Shown piece after piece: positions 10,301 through 19,970 of a DNA stretch of 64,000 nt. The position numbers and the translations under genes are program-made. Source of the stretch: Chlorella sorokiniana (taxonomy: Eukaryota > Chlorophyta > Trebouxiophyceae > Chlorellales > Chlorellaceae). Under the pieces are notes generated by a model. That model was given only the letters and a program-made list of their open reading frames with translations, searched no databases and had not been told where the DNA came from. The stretch's first letter is position 1, and each line of letters begins with the position of its first letter. The stretch is from assembly GCA_025917655.1 (NCBI GenBank), contig CP084615.1, forward strand, positions 1,922,001 to 1,986,000, written 5' to 3'.

Positions 10301-12587
10301 TGAACACAGGTGCGCCGCCGGCTGACACCCTCCCCCCGCCCCTCGCTGCGCCTGCCCTGCCTTGTGCCACGCATGCCGAGCAGACAGTGCGCCCCCACAC
10401 ACACACACACACACCATCCCCCCTTCCCCCTCCCCAGGCGTGGATATTGAAGATGCGGATGATGCCGAGCGCGCCCTCACACTCTCCAATCCCGTGCTGG
10501 AGAGCCTGGAGAAGGTGGGAGCCCAGCCTGCCCCCACACCTCAACTAGCTCGCCTGCCGGCCTCCCCCGCCTTGGCCGCAGCGCCTAGGCCGCCGGCTGC
10601 TGTGGCGCAGCTGCCTGCTCACCCCCTCTCCCCCTTCACCCCCCCACTTGCAGGAGGCGAGCATGATGGCGGCGCTGCGCCACCCCAACGTCGTCGCCTT
10701 CCTGGGCGTCTGCGCCTCCGCCCTGCGTGGCCACAGAGTACTGCGGCCGCGGCTCGCCACGGACGTGCTGCGCGGCGGCAAGAACAGCGCGGTGAAGGCG
10801 CGGCAGCTGGACTGGGCGCGCCGCCTCAACATGGCGCTGGACGCGGCCAAGGGCATGCTCTACCTGCGTGAGTTGCTTGCTGCTGTTGGTTGTCTGGTTT
10901 CGATCTTGCAGGTGGCTGGTGGGGGGTGGGGGCGGGTGTTTGGGGGAGGGAGCGCGGGCGGGGATCTGCTCGTCACAAACAGCCTGCGGGGACTGCCTGT
11001 CTCCTTGGACCCCTCAGGCAGCAGGTTGCCAGCCTCCAACGCTGCGGATGGCATTCCTCCCCCTCCCCTCCTGCAGACGCGCACGTGCCGCCCATCATCC
11101 ACCGCGACCTCAAGTCCCCCAACCTGCTGGTGGACAAGCACTGGAGGGTGAAGGTGTCGGGTGAGCGGGCTGGCGGGCAGAGGGTGGGGGGGACAGACTG
11201 CACGGCGCGGGTGGAGCCAGGCATCCCCAGCGCGACACCCCAATGATTGCCCGCGCCAGCATGCCATCAGAGTCCCCTTGCCCACACCACTCTGTGCCTT
11301 CCCCCCACCACCCGCACCACCGCCAGACTTCAACCTGTCCAAGCTGATGGAGGAGAACAGCGTGATGAGCAGCATGGCGGCCACCAACCCGCGCTGGCTG
11401 GCCCCGAAATCCTGGCCGGCTCCTCGGCCTCCTACGCCTCGGACGTCTACGCCTACGGGTGAGGCTGGGGGCGACAGCCTGGCAGCAGTGTCTCGGTCTC
11501 AGCAGCCAGGCTGGTGTGCACCGCCGCCGCCCCGCGCCCTCCCTCACCCCTCCCCTGCTGCCCCCTCCCTCCCCTGCAGCGTGGTCCTGTGGGAGCTGCT
11601 GACCTGGGAGCTGCCCTGGGGCACCACCAACCCCTGGCAGGTGGTCACCTTTGTCACCGAGGGCGGGCGGCTGGAGCTGCCCCCGCGCGAGCGCCTGCCC
11701 GGACCCGACTCGCAGGTGTGTGTGGTGTGGTGGTGGTGGGCGTGGGGGCCGCGGCGCCGCGCACGTGGTGGTCCAAGTGCGAGCAGCTGTACCGCTGCCG
11801 GGGCTGCAGCGTGGGGTTGGCTTCCTTTGTTGTACGTTGGGCTCTGGCACCCCCTCCCCCTGCCCCCTGCCCACGCCGCCCCATCTCTCGCTTTCCCGCC
11901 GTCCCCGCCGCCCCCGCCCCACCCACCCCATTTGAACCCCCTCCCCTTTCAGACTTGGGGAGAGCTGGACGCCTTCAACCGCCTCATCACGCGCTGCTGG
12001 GCCCACAACCCCGCCGACCGGCCAGGGTTCCAGGAGATCATCGCGGAGCTGCGGTGAGCGGCTGGCAAGAAAATGCGGCCCAGCGCTTTGTGTGCCGCCA
12101 TCCCGGTCGCGGCTCTGCCTCAGGAGCGATGGACGGTGCAGCGCTGAACATCGACCGGCAAGGCAGCAGGCTGTGGGGGCCGGTCGCCTGCCGAGCGCTT
12201 CCCCCATTGTGCTGACCCAGCCCCTGCCTTGCGCCCTTCACCCCCTCACCCCTGCAGCGATATGCTGGAGCGCACGCTGGCGGCCAAGGGGCGCTGGGAG
12301 GCGCTGGCGAGGGCGCCGCGCCACCCGTTCGCGCGACCTCCGACGCGGCAGCCCCTGCTGCGAGCAGCCAGGCTGCCTCAGGGGGCGGGGCGGGGCGGGG
12401 CTCGAGCCTGGCGGCGCCCGCCGAAACGCCGACGACACCACATGCGGGCCTCAGCCGCACGATCAGCGAGTCTGACACGCCGATGTCGCATGCCACGGGC
12501 TACAGCAGCATGGCTGCCGAGGTGGGCAGCCTTGACGGGGCCACGCCCCGCGTGCTCAACTCCGCCGCCTTCCAGCAGTCCCGGTGA
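4224..12587 (+). CDS. LRR receptor-like kinase with a Raf/TKL-type kinase domain
   Basis: A signal peptide (MRRWAVALVLATLLAA) is followed by 16 consecutive Asp, then a long Pro/Ala/Ser-rich stretch. Next come an LRR N-cap (SALLEFKAGLSADSQQVLSSW) and short LRRs (LQLSNQGLAG, VDLSQNELSGTLP, LLLSSNSLNGTLP). Cys-poor extracellular repeats resembling galactose-binding/discoidin sheets follow at about 6520-8280. The TM segment is near 9470-9545 (AIAGIAAGGGVALLAVAAAV), then a Ser/Gly-rich juxtamembrane region. The kinase starts about 10186: GEGSFGRVYLAKW, VAVKIL, HRDLKSPN, DFNLSK, DVYAYGVVLWELLTWELPWG. It is a tyrosine-kinase-like, Raf/CTR1-type Ser/Thr kinase, presumably passing an extracellular signal to the cytosol. 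About 20 exons; the 3' exons run 11077-11157, 11327-11459, 11580-11715, 11953-12053 and 12258-12587. Single-base frame breaks occur near 5882, 6575, 10720, 10755 and 11405. Exon 1 ends at 4319 or 4459; both solutions fit phase. Confidence 0.85.
4616..4663 (+). repeat. GAC/GAT trinucleotide repeat coding for 16 Asp
   Basis: Sixteen uninterrupted Asp codons, mainly GAC with two GAT, lie near the mature N-terminus of the receptor-like kinase. The GAT interruptions mean the tract is not a perfect microsatellite. The antisense strand reads as a long Ser run, which creates a large spurious minus-strand frame. Confidence 0.9.
7291..7318. repeat. (GT)14 microsatellite in an intron
   Basis: A perfect GT dinucleotide tract lies about 36 bases inside the receptor-kinase intron that opens near 7255. 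Confidence 0.95.
7686..7726. repeat. T-run followed by G-run in an intron
   Basis: A T-rich run with two C interruptions is followed directly by a run of about eight G, just after the donor at about 7674. It is the most extreme homopolymer stretch in the receptor-kinase gene. Confidence 0.8.
10396..10413. repeat. (CA)n microsatellite before a 3' splice site
   Basis: The CA tract ends about 25 bases before the acceptor at about 10437 in the first intron of the kinase-domain part. Confidence 0.9.
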
Positions 12588-13172
12588 ACTGGGCTGCGGG
12601 CCAGGCCTCCTTGTCTTCCCCAGGCGCGGCTCCCAGCTGTGACAGCGCCCTGCCTGGGCCGCGCTGTGGCCCTGCCATGCCCAACACACTGCCCAGCACT
12701 TGCCGTGGCTGCTGCCTCCTGGCGCCGCAATGCACTCCCTCGCTCTCCGCACTTATGTCCCGCTGTGTTTCTTGCTCGGCTGTCTCTCATGTTCTGCTAA
12801 TTGCTGTAATTGCTTGCTACTGCGAGGTGCGGGTGGGACTGCTGCGTTTCCCAGGATTGCTGGGATTTCAAGCAGGCCCCGCTAGCGGTGGTGGGTGCGC
12901 TGTGCGGCCACCACCCATGCCCTCGCTGCCGCGTTACAGCTGCTTGAGTCACAACTGAAAGAATTTATGTCTGCTTCATGCTGCAATTGTCTGCCAGAAA
13001 ATTGAGACACAACTCACTGCGCCCAGCACCAGCACGTGGCGGGGGCGACAAGGTGGCGCCGCGGCGAAGTTTCCGAGGATTAGACTCACCTGGGGGCTTG
13101 GCTGTTTGCACACGAATCACCCACGCGGATTGCCGGTCCATTCATTGCTGCGCTTGCCACAACACGAGAGCC
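12588..13172. other. Intergenic, no gene seen
   Basis: This is the 3' UTR of the receptor-like kinase followed by the 5' flank of the RbfA-like gene, both on the plus strand. Its base composition is visibly less GC-rich after about 12770. Confidence 0.5.
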
Positions 13173-14518
13173 ATGTCGTGTGGGCCCGCAGGGCTGTTTG
13201 TTACTCGGCTGATCAGCCTCAAGGATTTTCGGCCACTACTTTCAAGCAATTCGTCAGTAGGAAGGGGGTTTGCGGCCAACAGCGTTGACGATGGCAACAT
13301 GGCGCAGCTACCAGAGAAAAGAGGTCGAGCCCACAGGCGGGCCTCCCGCTCCAGATCCCACTTACAGGTCACTGACGGTAGCCCGCCATGCATGCAGCAA
13401 CCTGACAGGGTTGCATTGCCGTCATGCCGTCGCCCGCTGCTGCCTCTTCGCGTTTGTTGATCGCCGCCGCCCCTGTTTTTCAGGTCTCCCACCGAGGTTG
13501 TGTGGCCAGCTACCAAACAGCAGCAAAAATGTGGGTTGCTTTAGCAGATGTTGTGCAGCATGCACTTTGATTTGACTGGTTGTCTGTTCTCTGATGGTGC
13601 ACCTTACATCCCCCCCCCCCCACACACACACACACACACACCACACACACCACCACAGTTGCATCTCGCATGTTCACATCGCTGTCCGCCGTTCTGCTTC
13701 ACAATGCGACATTTAAAGACAGACTGGTAGGAGAACTTGGGTTTGCAGTGAAGGTAAGATGGGGCGGAGGCATCGGCATGCTAGTAACCGGGCATGGGGG
13801 CCTTGAGGCCATGCCTTGCTGCGGCTGCCCTGCTCAGCATTTCTGCATTTGTCTGACAGCACGCATCTGCTAGATTGTAGTATATTGCAAAGCAACGGAA
13901 CCTTGACTGCGTGGGCTGGCCCGTGCAGGAGATCCGTATGTCTCCCGACAACCTTAGGGCCTTCATACTGTGGGACAGCTTCCTCGGCCGGCGCATCGAG
14001 CTGGAGCGCGAGCTGCGTAAACAGTGAGTGGAAGCTGGGGGTGGGGTGGGCAGCAGGCCGAAGGGCAATCGGCTGCGCCCCCGCATGCGCTCCCTCTCTG
14101 CCACCAGGCCTCCGCTGGCGGCAAGATCGGACTGGTCTGCAGCGGGTCGACACCTTTTATCTTGCCCATCTGTAAAATTTCTGCGCAGCTGATTGCGTTG
14201 ACTTTCCCTTTCTCTTGCCGCCTGGGGCGCAGAGCCCCCAAGCTGCGTTCGGCGCTGGCGCATGCCTTGCGGGCACGCAACATGCCCCAGCTCGAGTTTC
14301 GTCACGACTCGCTCACCGCCCAGCAGCAGGAGGTGGAAGATATCTTTCGCATGCTTGAGGAGCAGGAAGAGGGGTCCCTGGGCGCGCTGGACAGCGGCGA
14401 TGAAGACGTCGACGACGGCAGCAGCAAAAATGACGCTGTGTGGAGGCGCGGCGGGGGTCACGGCGGGCGCTGGCCAGCCTTGACTGGCTGGTTTGATGTA
14501 CGTGCGGATGAAATTTGA
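13173..14518 (+). CDS. RbfA-like ribosome maturation factor, probably organellar
   Basis: The best-supported exons are 13659-13753, 13929-14023 and 14233-14518, with matching phases. They read FKDRLVGELGFAVK, then EIRMSPDNLRAFILWDS, then PKLRSALAHALRARNMPQLEF. This follows the order of the RbfA KH-like fold, with the SPDLRxA segment and the C-terminal LRxxLxxxLxxRxxPxLxF helix. The family binds the small ribosomal subunit and assists 16S rRNA 5' processing. An upstream exon 13173-13367 starts with MSCGPAGLFVTRLISLKDFR, which looks like an organelle targeting peptide. Exon 13484 onward (AAKMWVALADVVQHAL) suits the first helix, but its donor is not resolved. An acidic tail (DSGDEDVDD) follows the domain. 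A GTACGT at about 14498 could be a further donor, so the C-terminus is uncertain. Mitochondrial versus plastid location is not decided. Confidence 0.65.
13609..13650. repeat. C-run plus (CA)n before a 3' splice site
   Basis: About 11 C residues are followed by a CA tract ending eight bases before the acceptor at 13658 of the RbfA-like gene. Confidence 0.9.
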
Positions 14519-14788
14519 GTTGCATTCATCACTGCCCACATGATGTCTGCGATGTGCAGCAATTGTGAACCCCACGCTCGCTGGGTCGTTAATGGGTGCT
14601 GCACCGCCGCGAAACGCCATGCTGATGCCAGAGCAGCGGCGGACAAATGGCATGCGCTGCTCTTCGCCGTTCCAGCTTCCTTTTGTTTTGCGAGGCTGCG
14701 ATCCTTCATAGCTGCAGCACCAGCACTGGGCGCAAGCACGTTTAGTACACCACTCGTCAGGCCACAGACCAGCGGCAGTGTTGCTCTT

Positions 14789-15213
14789 ATGAACCCTTAC
14801 AGCGAATACGACGATGTTATCGCCCCCAGGCGTAAACGGTCGCCTTGGGTGCTCGTAGGTCAGTGCCTTGCGGCCAAGACAACCTCAGGACTGCCTTATC
14901 GGCAGCATCATGTTCCAGAGTTGATGCGTGGTGCTATACAGGGCCCTCAGGTGAAGCGCTGCCGCGGGCGCCAAGCCTTCCCGCGCCCCGCCCCACCGTG
15001 CAGGCGCGTGCGTCACTGGCGGCGTGCTGCTGGGCGGCCTGGTGGCCTTCAAGAACAACAAGGCGGCCCTTGCGCAGCACTTCATGCGTGCCCGTGTGGT
15101 GGCGCAGGGAGTCACCGTGGCCATCATGGCCTCCTCAGGGGCTACCTGGCGGTGGAGGCTGCGCAGAACCGCGCCGCTATTGCAGCCCAAAACTCGCCCA
15201 TGCCCCGCCGATA
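14789..15213 (+). CDS. HIG1-domain protein (mitochondrial respiratory supercomplex factor type)
   Basis: Exon 1 (14789-14858) begins MNPYSEYDDVIAPRRKRSPW. Exon 2 (from 15004) continues in phase as GACVTGGVLLGGLVAFK. HIG1 (hypoxia-induced gene 1) proteins are short inner-mitochondrial-membrane proteins with two TM helices around a conserved loop; here the loop contains MRARVVAQGVT. Yeast Rcf1/2 members stabilise cytochrome bc1-oxidase supercomplexes. The expected protein is about 90 residues. After IMASSG the frame is lost near 15136 at a CAGGGG run. Reading resumes one frame over as YLAVEAAQNRAAIAAQ and ends at TAA 15211-15213. One missing G accounts for this, more likely a sequence error than a real disruption. 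It lies about 270 bases downstream of the RbfA-like gene on the same strand. Confidence 0.82.
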
Positions 15214-17324
15214 AGCGCAGGCAGCCGCATGATATCTTTCAAGTGCACCGTGAACTGGCTGATGCCATGTTGTGCATTCTGCTGTACTCTTCGCTTCCCT
15301 GCCGCTCTTGCCACCCAGGCCCTCAGTTTGCTGTTCCTGCTTGCTTTTGCTGCTCTTCTTGCTGGGCTTGTGCCTTTGTACCATTTTTACATCACACCGC
15401 TGTTTCATCTCATGGTTGTGTCTTTGCACAAAGCTTACCGCCTACACATGTGACGCAATCTGCTTTGTTGGGCCCAGGACACTGGTAGGCAGCATGTGCC
15501 CGCTTTCACTGCCCGGTCCTGCCGCAGGTACTGCAGGCTGCGGGTTTCCAGTTCGGCCTGAGCTGTGTCGGGAGGCAAGCAGGGGCCATCCCTGCAGCTG
15601 GCACATGCAGCCAGAGCCGACGCTCAAACTTCAGGAAAAAGCGCAGCCGATAGGTGCAGCCCTCGTTGCTCCCACCGTGGCGACAGCTGGCACCATTGGG
15701 CCCTAGTCTGTCGCAGAGAAGTCACGGAAGTCTTCAAGTCGCACTTGCAAAGAACCTGATTGCAACTGTTCCTGTTCGACGCCAGCTGTGTTACAAGCAC
15801 GGACCATTGAAGGAATTAGTCGCAACGGAGGAAAGCCGCAGTGAGAAAATAGAGGTGGGAGCCCTCAGGCATCCATTGACCGTTAATCCCTGCAGACAAT
15901 GCAGTGTGTTCGGTAGGGAGGTCAGCGCAGGAATAACGGGTTGGTCTAAACGAGCATGTTGCAGCTGGCGGGGCAGGCCGACCAACGGCCAGCCGCTTGC
16001 TGCGACTGACGCCACAGCAGCCCCGCTATGCAGCGTTGCTGTGCGCAACGTATGGGCCGACGAGCCATAGGCCCAGGAGGGCGTCTCGCCGGTATGGAAG
16101 TGTTGCGGGTTGGGGTTGCAGGCGCCCAGGCTTGCTCACCTGGGATAGTCAAGGGGAACTTCAGGCGCTCGCCGACAGATGCTTTGCTGCCACTGCCTGG
16201 ATGGAGCAAGTGGAGGGAAAGCAATATAGTGCATCAGTCCAGCCTGACAGTTGTTTGCCAAGCAATCGCAGGAATGAGGGATGCAAAGGAGTAGGAAATG
16301 TGCGGGGCCAAACTTCCAACGAGGTCGTTCGGCACGTCAGCTGCTGTGAACAGCCAGACGCCGTCACCGTCGGAATAGGATCCCCTTCTGGTGTCCCGTG
16401 ACTTGAGTGACCCTGCCTGCTGCTTTCAAGACTCAGGCAAGGGCTGGATGCCCGGGGTGGCGTGCAGACAGTGAGCGGCCTTGCCGGCCTGGCGGTGGTG
16501 AAAGCGCGATTGCCATGCATGACAGCAGCATATGATACATGCAAACACTCAAGAAGCCATATGGCTGGTGCGCTCAGGCAATAAGCGGAAAAGAACCGTC
16601 ATTCCAGAGTCCGTTTGCATAGCTCTCGTCAGTGCGCACCGATGCATGCAGCATGCAGCATGCATGCGCCATCAACTCACAATATGGAAGCTCCCGTTGT
16701 GCGCGAGCTGGTTGCAAACGGCCAACATGCATGCCGCATGCTCGCTGGTGTTTGCCTATCAACCCAAGCTAGAACAACATGGCAGCTGCCTGGAACCGTT
16801 GCCTTTCTGGGACAGGCACGGACGCCTGTGTTCCCTGGTTTGCCCCAACAGCAGGGCGGTACAAGGCAGGCACTACAGCATGTTTCCCGAGGACATGCAT
16901 TTCTGGCGCGTCAATTGACGCCCATCGGCGATTGATCGGCCAGGTCAGATCACTTCAACAGCCTTCGTGCAAGCTGGGAGCCTGGGGCGCCGATCCTAGT
17001 GTTGATCGGACCCAGCGCTCAAGGGGGCAGGAATACACCTAGTATGGCTATTATTCCATTCAGGTGAATGATGATCTATTGGGTTGACTGTTGAATGCGC
17101 TTGTCTCCCACCCCAACTCCCCGGGGGCTTTGTGCTGGTGCAGAAGCTCGCCTGGGCTGCCAGGCCTTGGCGTAGGCCTTCCTCAATCATCAACGCCGCG
17201 ATCTCGATCAGCAGGTGCAGTCTGCCGCGCCCCAGGTTTCCGCCACTTGCTGACGATACGCCTTCGCCCGCCGCTCGGTGTGGCCGCAGGCAAGTCTGAC
17301 TACTCTACTCGCCCTGCCTGCAGC
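15214..17324. other. 2.1-kb stretch without a recognisable gene
   Basis: Both strands and all frames were read. The open frames are short, start at arbitrary points and carry no known domain, signal peptide or splice-linked continuation. GC content is lower than in neighbouring genes. A cluster of GCATGC-type palindromes occurs at about 16640-16675. The 3' UTR of the HIG1 gene and the 5' part of the VTE2 gene must take up some of it. A non-coding RNA or a fast-evolving gene cannot be excluded. Confidence 0.45.
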
Positions 17325-19300
17325 ATGGGGCCCTCCCACTCACCCTTGCATAGCAAAGTGGCAGGCGGCAGCGCAGCACCGGACAGCACACCAGCAGCAC
17401 ACGCAGCCTCCGCAGCCGCGCCTGCAGCGAGAAAGCTGGCAGCAGGCACCGCAGCGGCATCGCCGGACGGCCCCGCTGCAGGCCGCAGCAGATGACGTGG
17501 GCGGCGCGGCAGCGGCAGCAAGTACCAGCGACGGCAGCCGCCTGCAGGCACGCCTGGCTGGTGCGGCGGCCTGGCTGGACGCGCTCTACCGCTTCAGCCG
17601 CCCCCACACGATGCTGGGCACCGCGGTCAGCGTGTGCAGCGTGTCGGCGCTGGCGTTGGCGCCGGGCCAGCTGGGCGGCACAGCGCTGCGCGCTTTCCTG
17701 CAAGCCCTCTCCTCCGCCCTGCTCATGAACGTGTGCATCGTGGGCATAAACCAGGTGATTGGCTGGCTGGGCGTGTGCAAGGGTAAGAGGCGCTACGCGG
17801 GGTGGGGGCAGTGAATTTTGTTGTGGTGGTGTGTGGAGGTTCAAACGGGCACTCGTATACCCGCCAGATTCCTGGCAGCAAGCCTGTGCAGGCTCACTCA
17901 TTTCTGACTATCCAATTGAAGGCCATGCGCTTAATTACGGGGCCTTTGTCTGCTGATGCCACCGCTCTTGCCACCCTTGCCGATCAGGCTGCCGCCACTC
18001 AGCTATGGCTGCTGCCCCGCCTGCCCCCCTTCGCGCCGCCCCATTCCCATGCAGCTGTATGACATTGAGATAGACCGGGTGAACAAGCCGTACCTGCCGC
18101 CGCCGCCGGCGACTTCCCCCGCCACGGGCCGCACCCTTGTGTGGGCCACTGGCGCCGCCTCGCTGGCCATCGGCGCCGCCTCGGCCTCGCCGCCCTTGCT
18201 GGCCACCCTGGGCGGCTCCCTGCTGCTGGGCATCGCCTACTCCACAGACCTGCCCCTGCTGCGCTGGAAGCGCAGCCCGCTGCTGGCGGCGGCGTGCATC
18301 CTGGCGGTCAGGTGGGAGGAGGGGGTGGGGGCGGCCGGCAGCGGTTGTACAGGGCTGCTGTGAGCGCAGCAGTATGCAGGGCTGCTTCCCTGAAGTTCTA
18401 CTGAACCAGGCTGCCTACGTTTCTTGGCTGTTTTCTAGCTTTTCCTGCGCACAGTCCGCCCCTGCTGCCCCTGGGCATCACTGCAGAGTCTCCAGCTGCG
18501 TTCCTTTTTGCCTGCCCGCAGGGCGGTGCTCGTGCAGCTCGGCTTCTTCTTCCACATGCAGCTGGCGCTGGGCAGCGGCACGCCCGCCGTGACGCGCCCC
18601 ATCGCCTCGCCACCGCCTTCATGCTGCTGTTCTCGGTGGTGATTGCGCTGTTCAAGGACATTCCGGACATTGCCGGGGACAAGCAGGTGGGGGGCTCGCG
18701 GGGCGGCGGCAGCTGGCTGGCCCACAGGCGCAGCAGGAAACAAGGGACTTGCGACAGAAAAGGAGCGAGCCCAGTAAAGTGCAAATCAAAAGAACGGCTT
18801 GGTGTGGTGCAGCCGGGATGCCAGGCACCAACAACTGGAGGTGTGTTCCCCGCTGCCCTGCAGGCCGGAGTGCGCACGCTGAGTGTGCGGCTGGGCCCAC
18901 GACGCGTCTTCTGGGCCTGCATCGCGATACTGGAGGCCGCGTATGCGGGTGGGTGGGCGGCGGGCTGCTGGCACGGCGTATGCAAGTGCCTGGCGCTAGC
19001 AGGAACGCGAGGGGACCTGCGGTAGGGCCCAGCCCGCCATGCCAGCCGCCTCCAATGCCCCCCTCCACACACACACGCATACACCACCCACACACTGCAG
19101 GCGCCATCCTGGTTGGGCTGCAGTCCGAGCTGGTGTGGAGCCGGGTGGCCACCACGGCGGCCCACGCGGCGCTGGGGGGCCTGCTGCTGCGGCGGGCGGC
19201 GGCCACCGACCTGTCCAGCCCCGGCGACATCTCGGCGGCATACATGTTCAGCTGGGGCCTCTTCTACGCAGAGTACCTGCTGCTGCCGCTCTTCCGCTGA
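17325..19300 (+). CDS. VTE2: Homogentisate phytyl/prenyltransferase, chloroplast (tocopherol synthesis)
   Basis: UbiA-family membrane prenyltransferase. Exons: about 17325-17754, 18055-18311, 18522-18686, 18864-18948 and 19101-19300, all with canonical sites. The N-terminus is Ala/Ser/Pro-rich like a plastid transit peptide, then RFSRPHTMLGTAVSV begins TM1. The first Asp motif spans the exon 1/2 junction (NQLYDIEIDRVNKP); the second is KDIPDIAGDKQ. Both bind Mg-prenyl diphosphate. FSWGLFYAEYLLLPLFR ends the protein. The enzyme joins homogentisate with phytyl (or solanesyl) diphosphate in the plastid envelope, the committed step to tocopherols or plastoquinone. RFSRPHT and the second motif suit the HPT/HST group; VTE2 is favoured over HST without proof. 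Frame breaks occur near 17490 and 18606. The start codon is uncertain because the leader is split between frames. Confidence 0.88.
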
Positions 19301-19970
19301 CCTGCCGACCGGGGCTCCCCATGCGGGGCGCGCCGACCCGCAGATGCACAGCCATCCTCCGCCGACGCAGGCAGATCCTCGCGTGACGCGGGGCTCTTGC
19401 TCTGAGCCTTGGCACAGAAACCCCCCATCCCTGCCGCTGCTGCCGCAGGCACTCCGCCTTTGCCGCTGCCCAGCCTGCCGCTGCAAACAGCTTCCCGCCG
19501 TACCTTCTTCCTGCTCCTTTTGCTTGTTTAAAGCCTTGGGGCCATGCGTAGCCCCCAGCTTCTGCCTCGGTCGCCCGCCCCCTTGGGCACTCTCTGTACA
19601 CTGACGCATGCATGGGCCCCCTCACCCTGTTGCTTGCACCGACACTGACGCCTCTCATTGATGAATGAGAGATATGAGAAATTTTTGCAAGTTTTCGGTA
19701 TACAGTACATGCTGCACTGACAGCCATGTGACGTGCCTACACGTAGCGGGGATGAGCGAGCAAGCAAGACGAAAGCATGTGCCACACAGGGTGTGCGTGA
19801 GCGCCCGGGAAGAATATCAGGGGAACAAGGGCCAGGGGCGCACGGTTGCCTGGCGGCCTGCGCCTGTGGCATGGCGAGGAAGTCCTGTCAAAGAGGGGCC
19901 CACAACAGCACAGCCGGCAGGCAAGGGGGAGGGGGGCTGGCAAGAGGCGGCAGGCAGCGCTAGCAGCTGG
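19301..19970. other. Convergent intergenic region, no gene seen
   Basis: The 3' flanks of VTE2 (plus) and the GDT1-like gene (minus) face each other here. A less GC-rich patch at about 19650-19720 may contain the polyadenylation regions. No third gene is visible. Confidence 0.5.

Noticed and set aside
15214-17324. Transposon or viral remnant filling the gene-poor stretch
   Set aside because: No terminal repeats, target-site duplication, reverse-transcriptase, integrase, transposase or capsid-like segment could be read in any frame.
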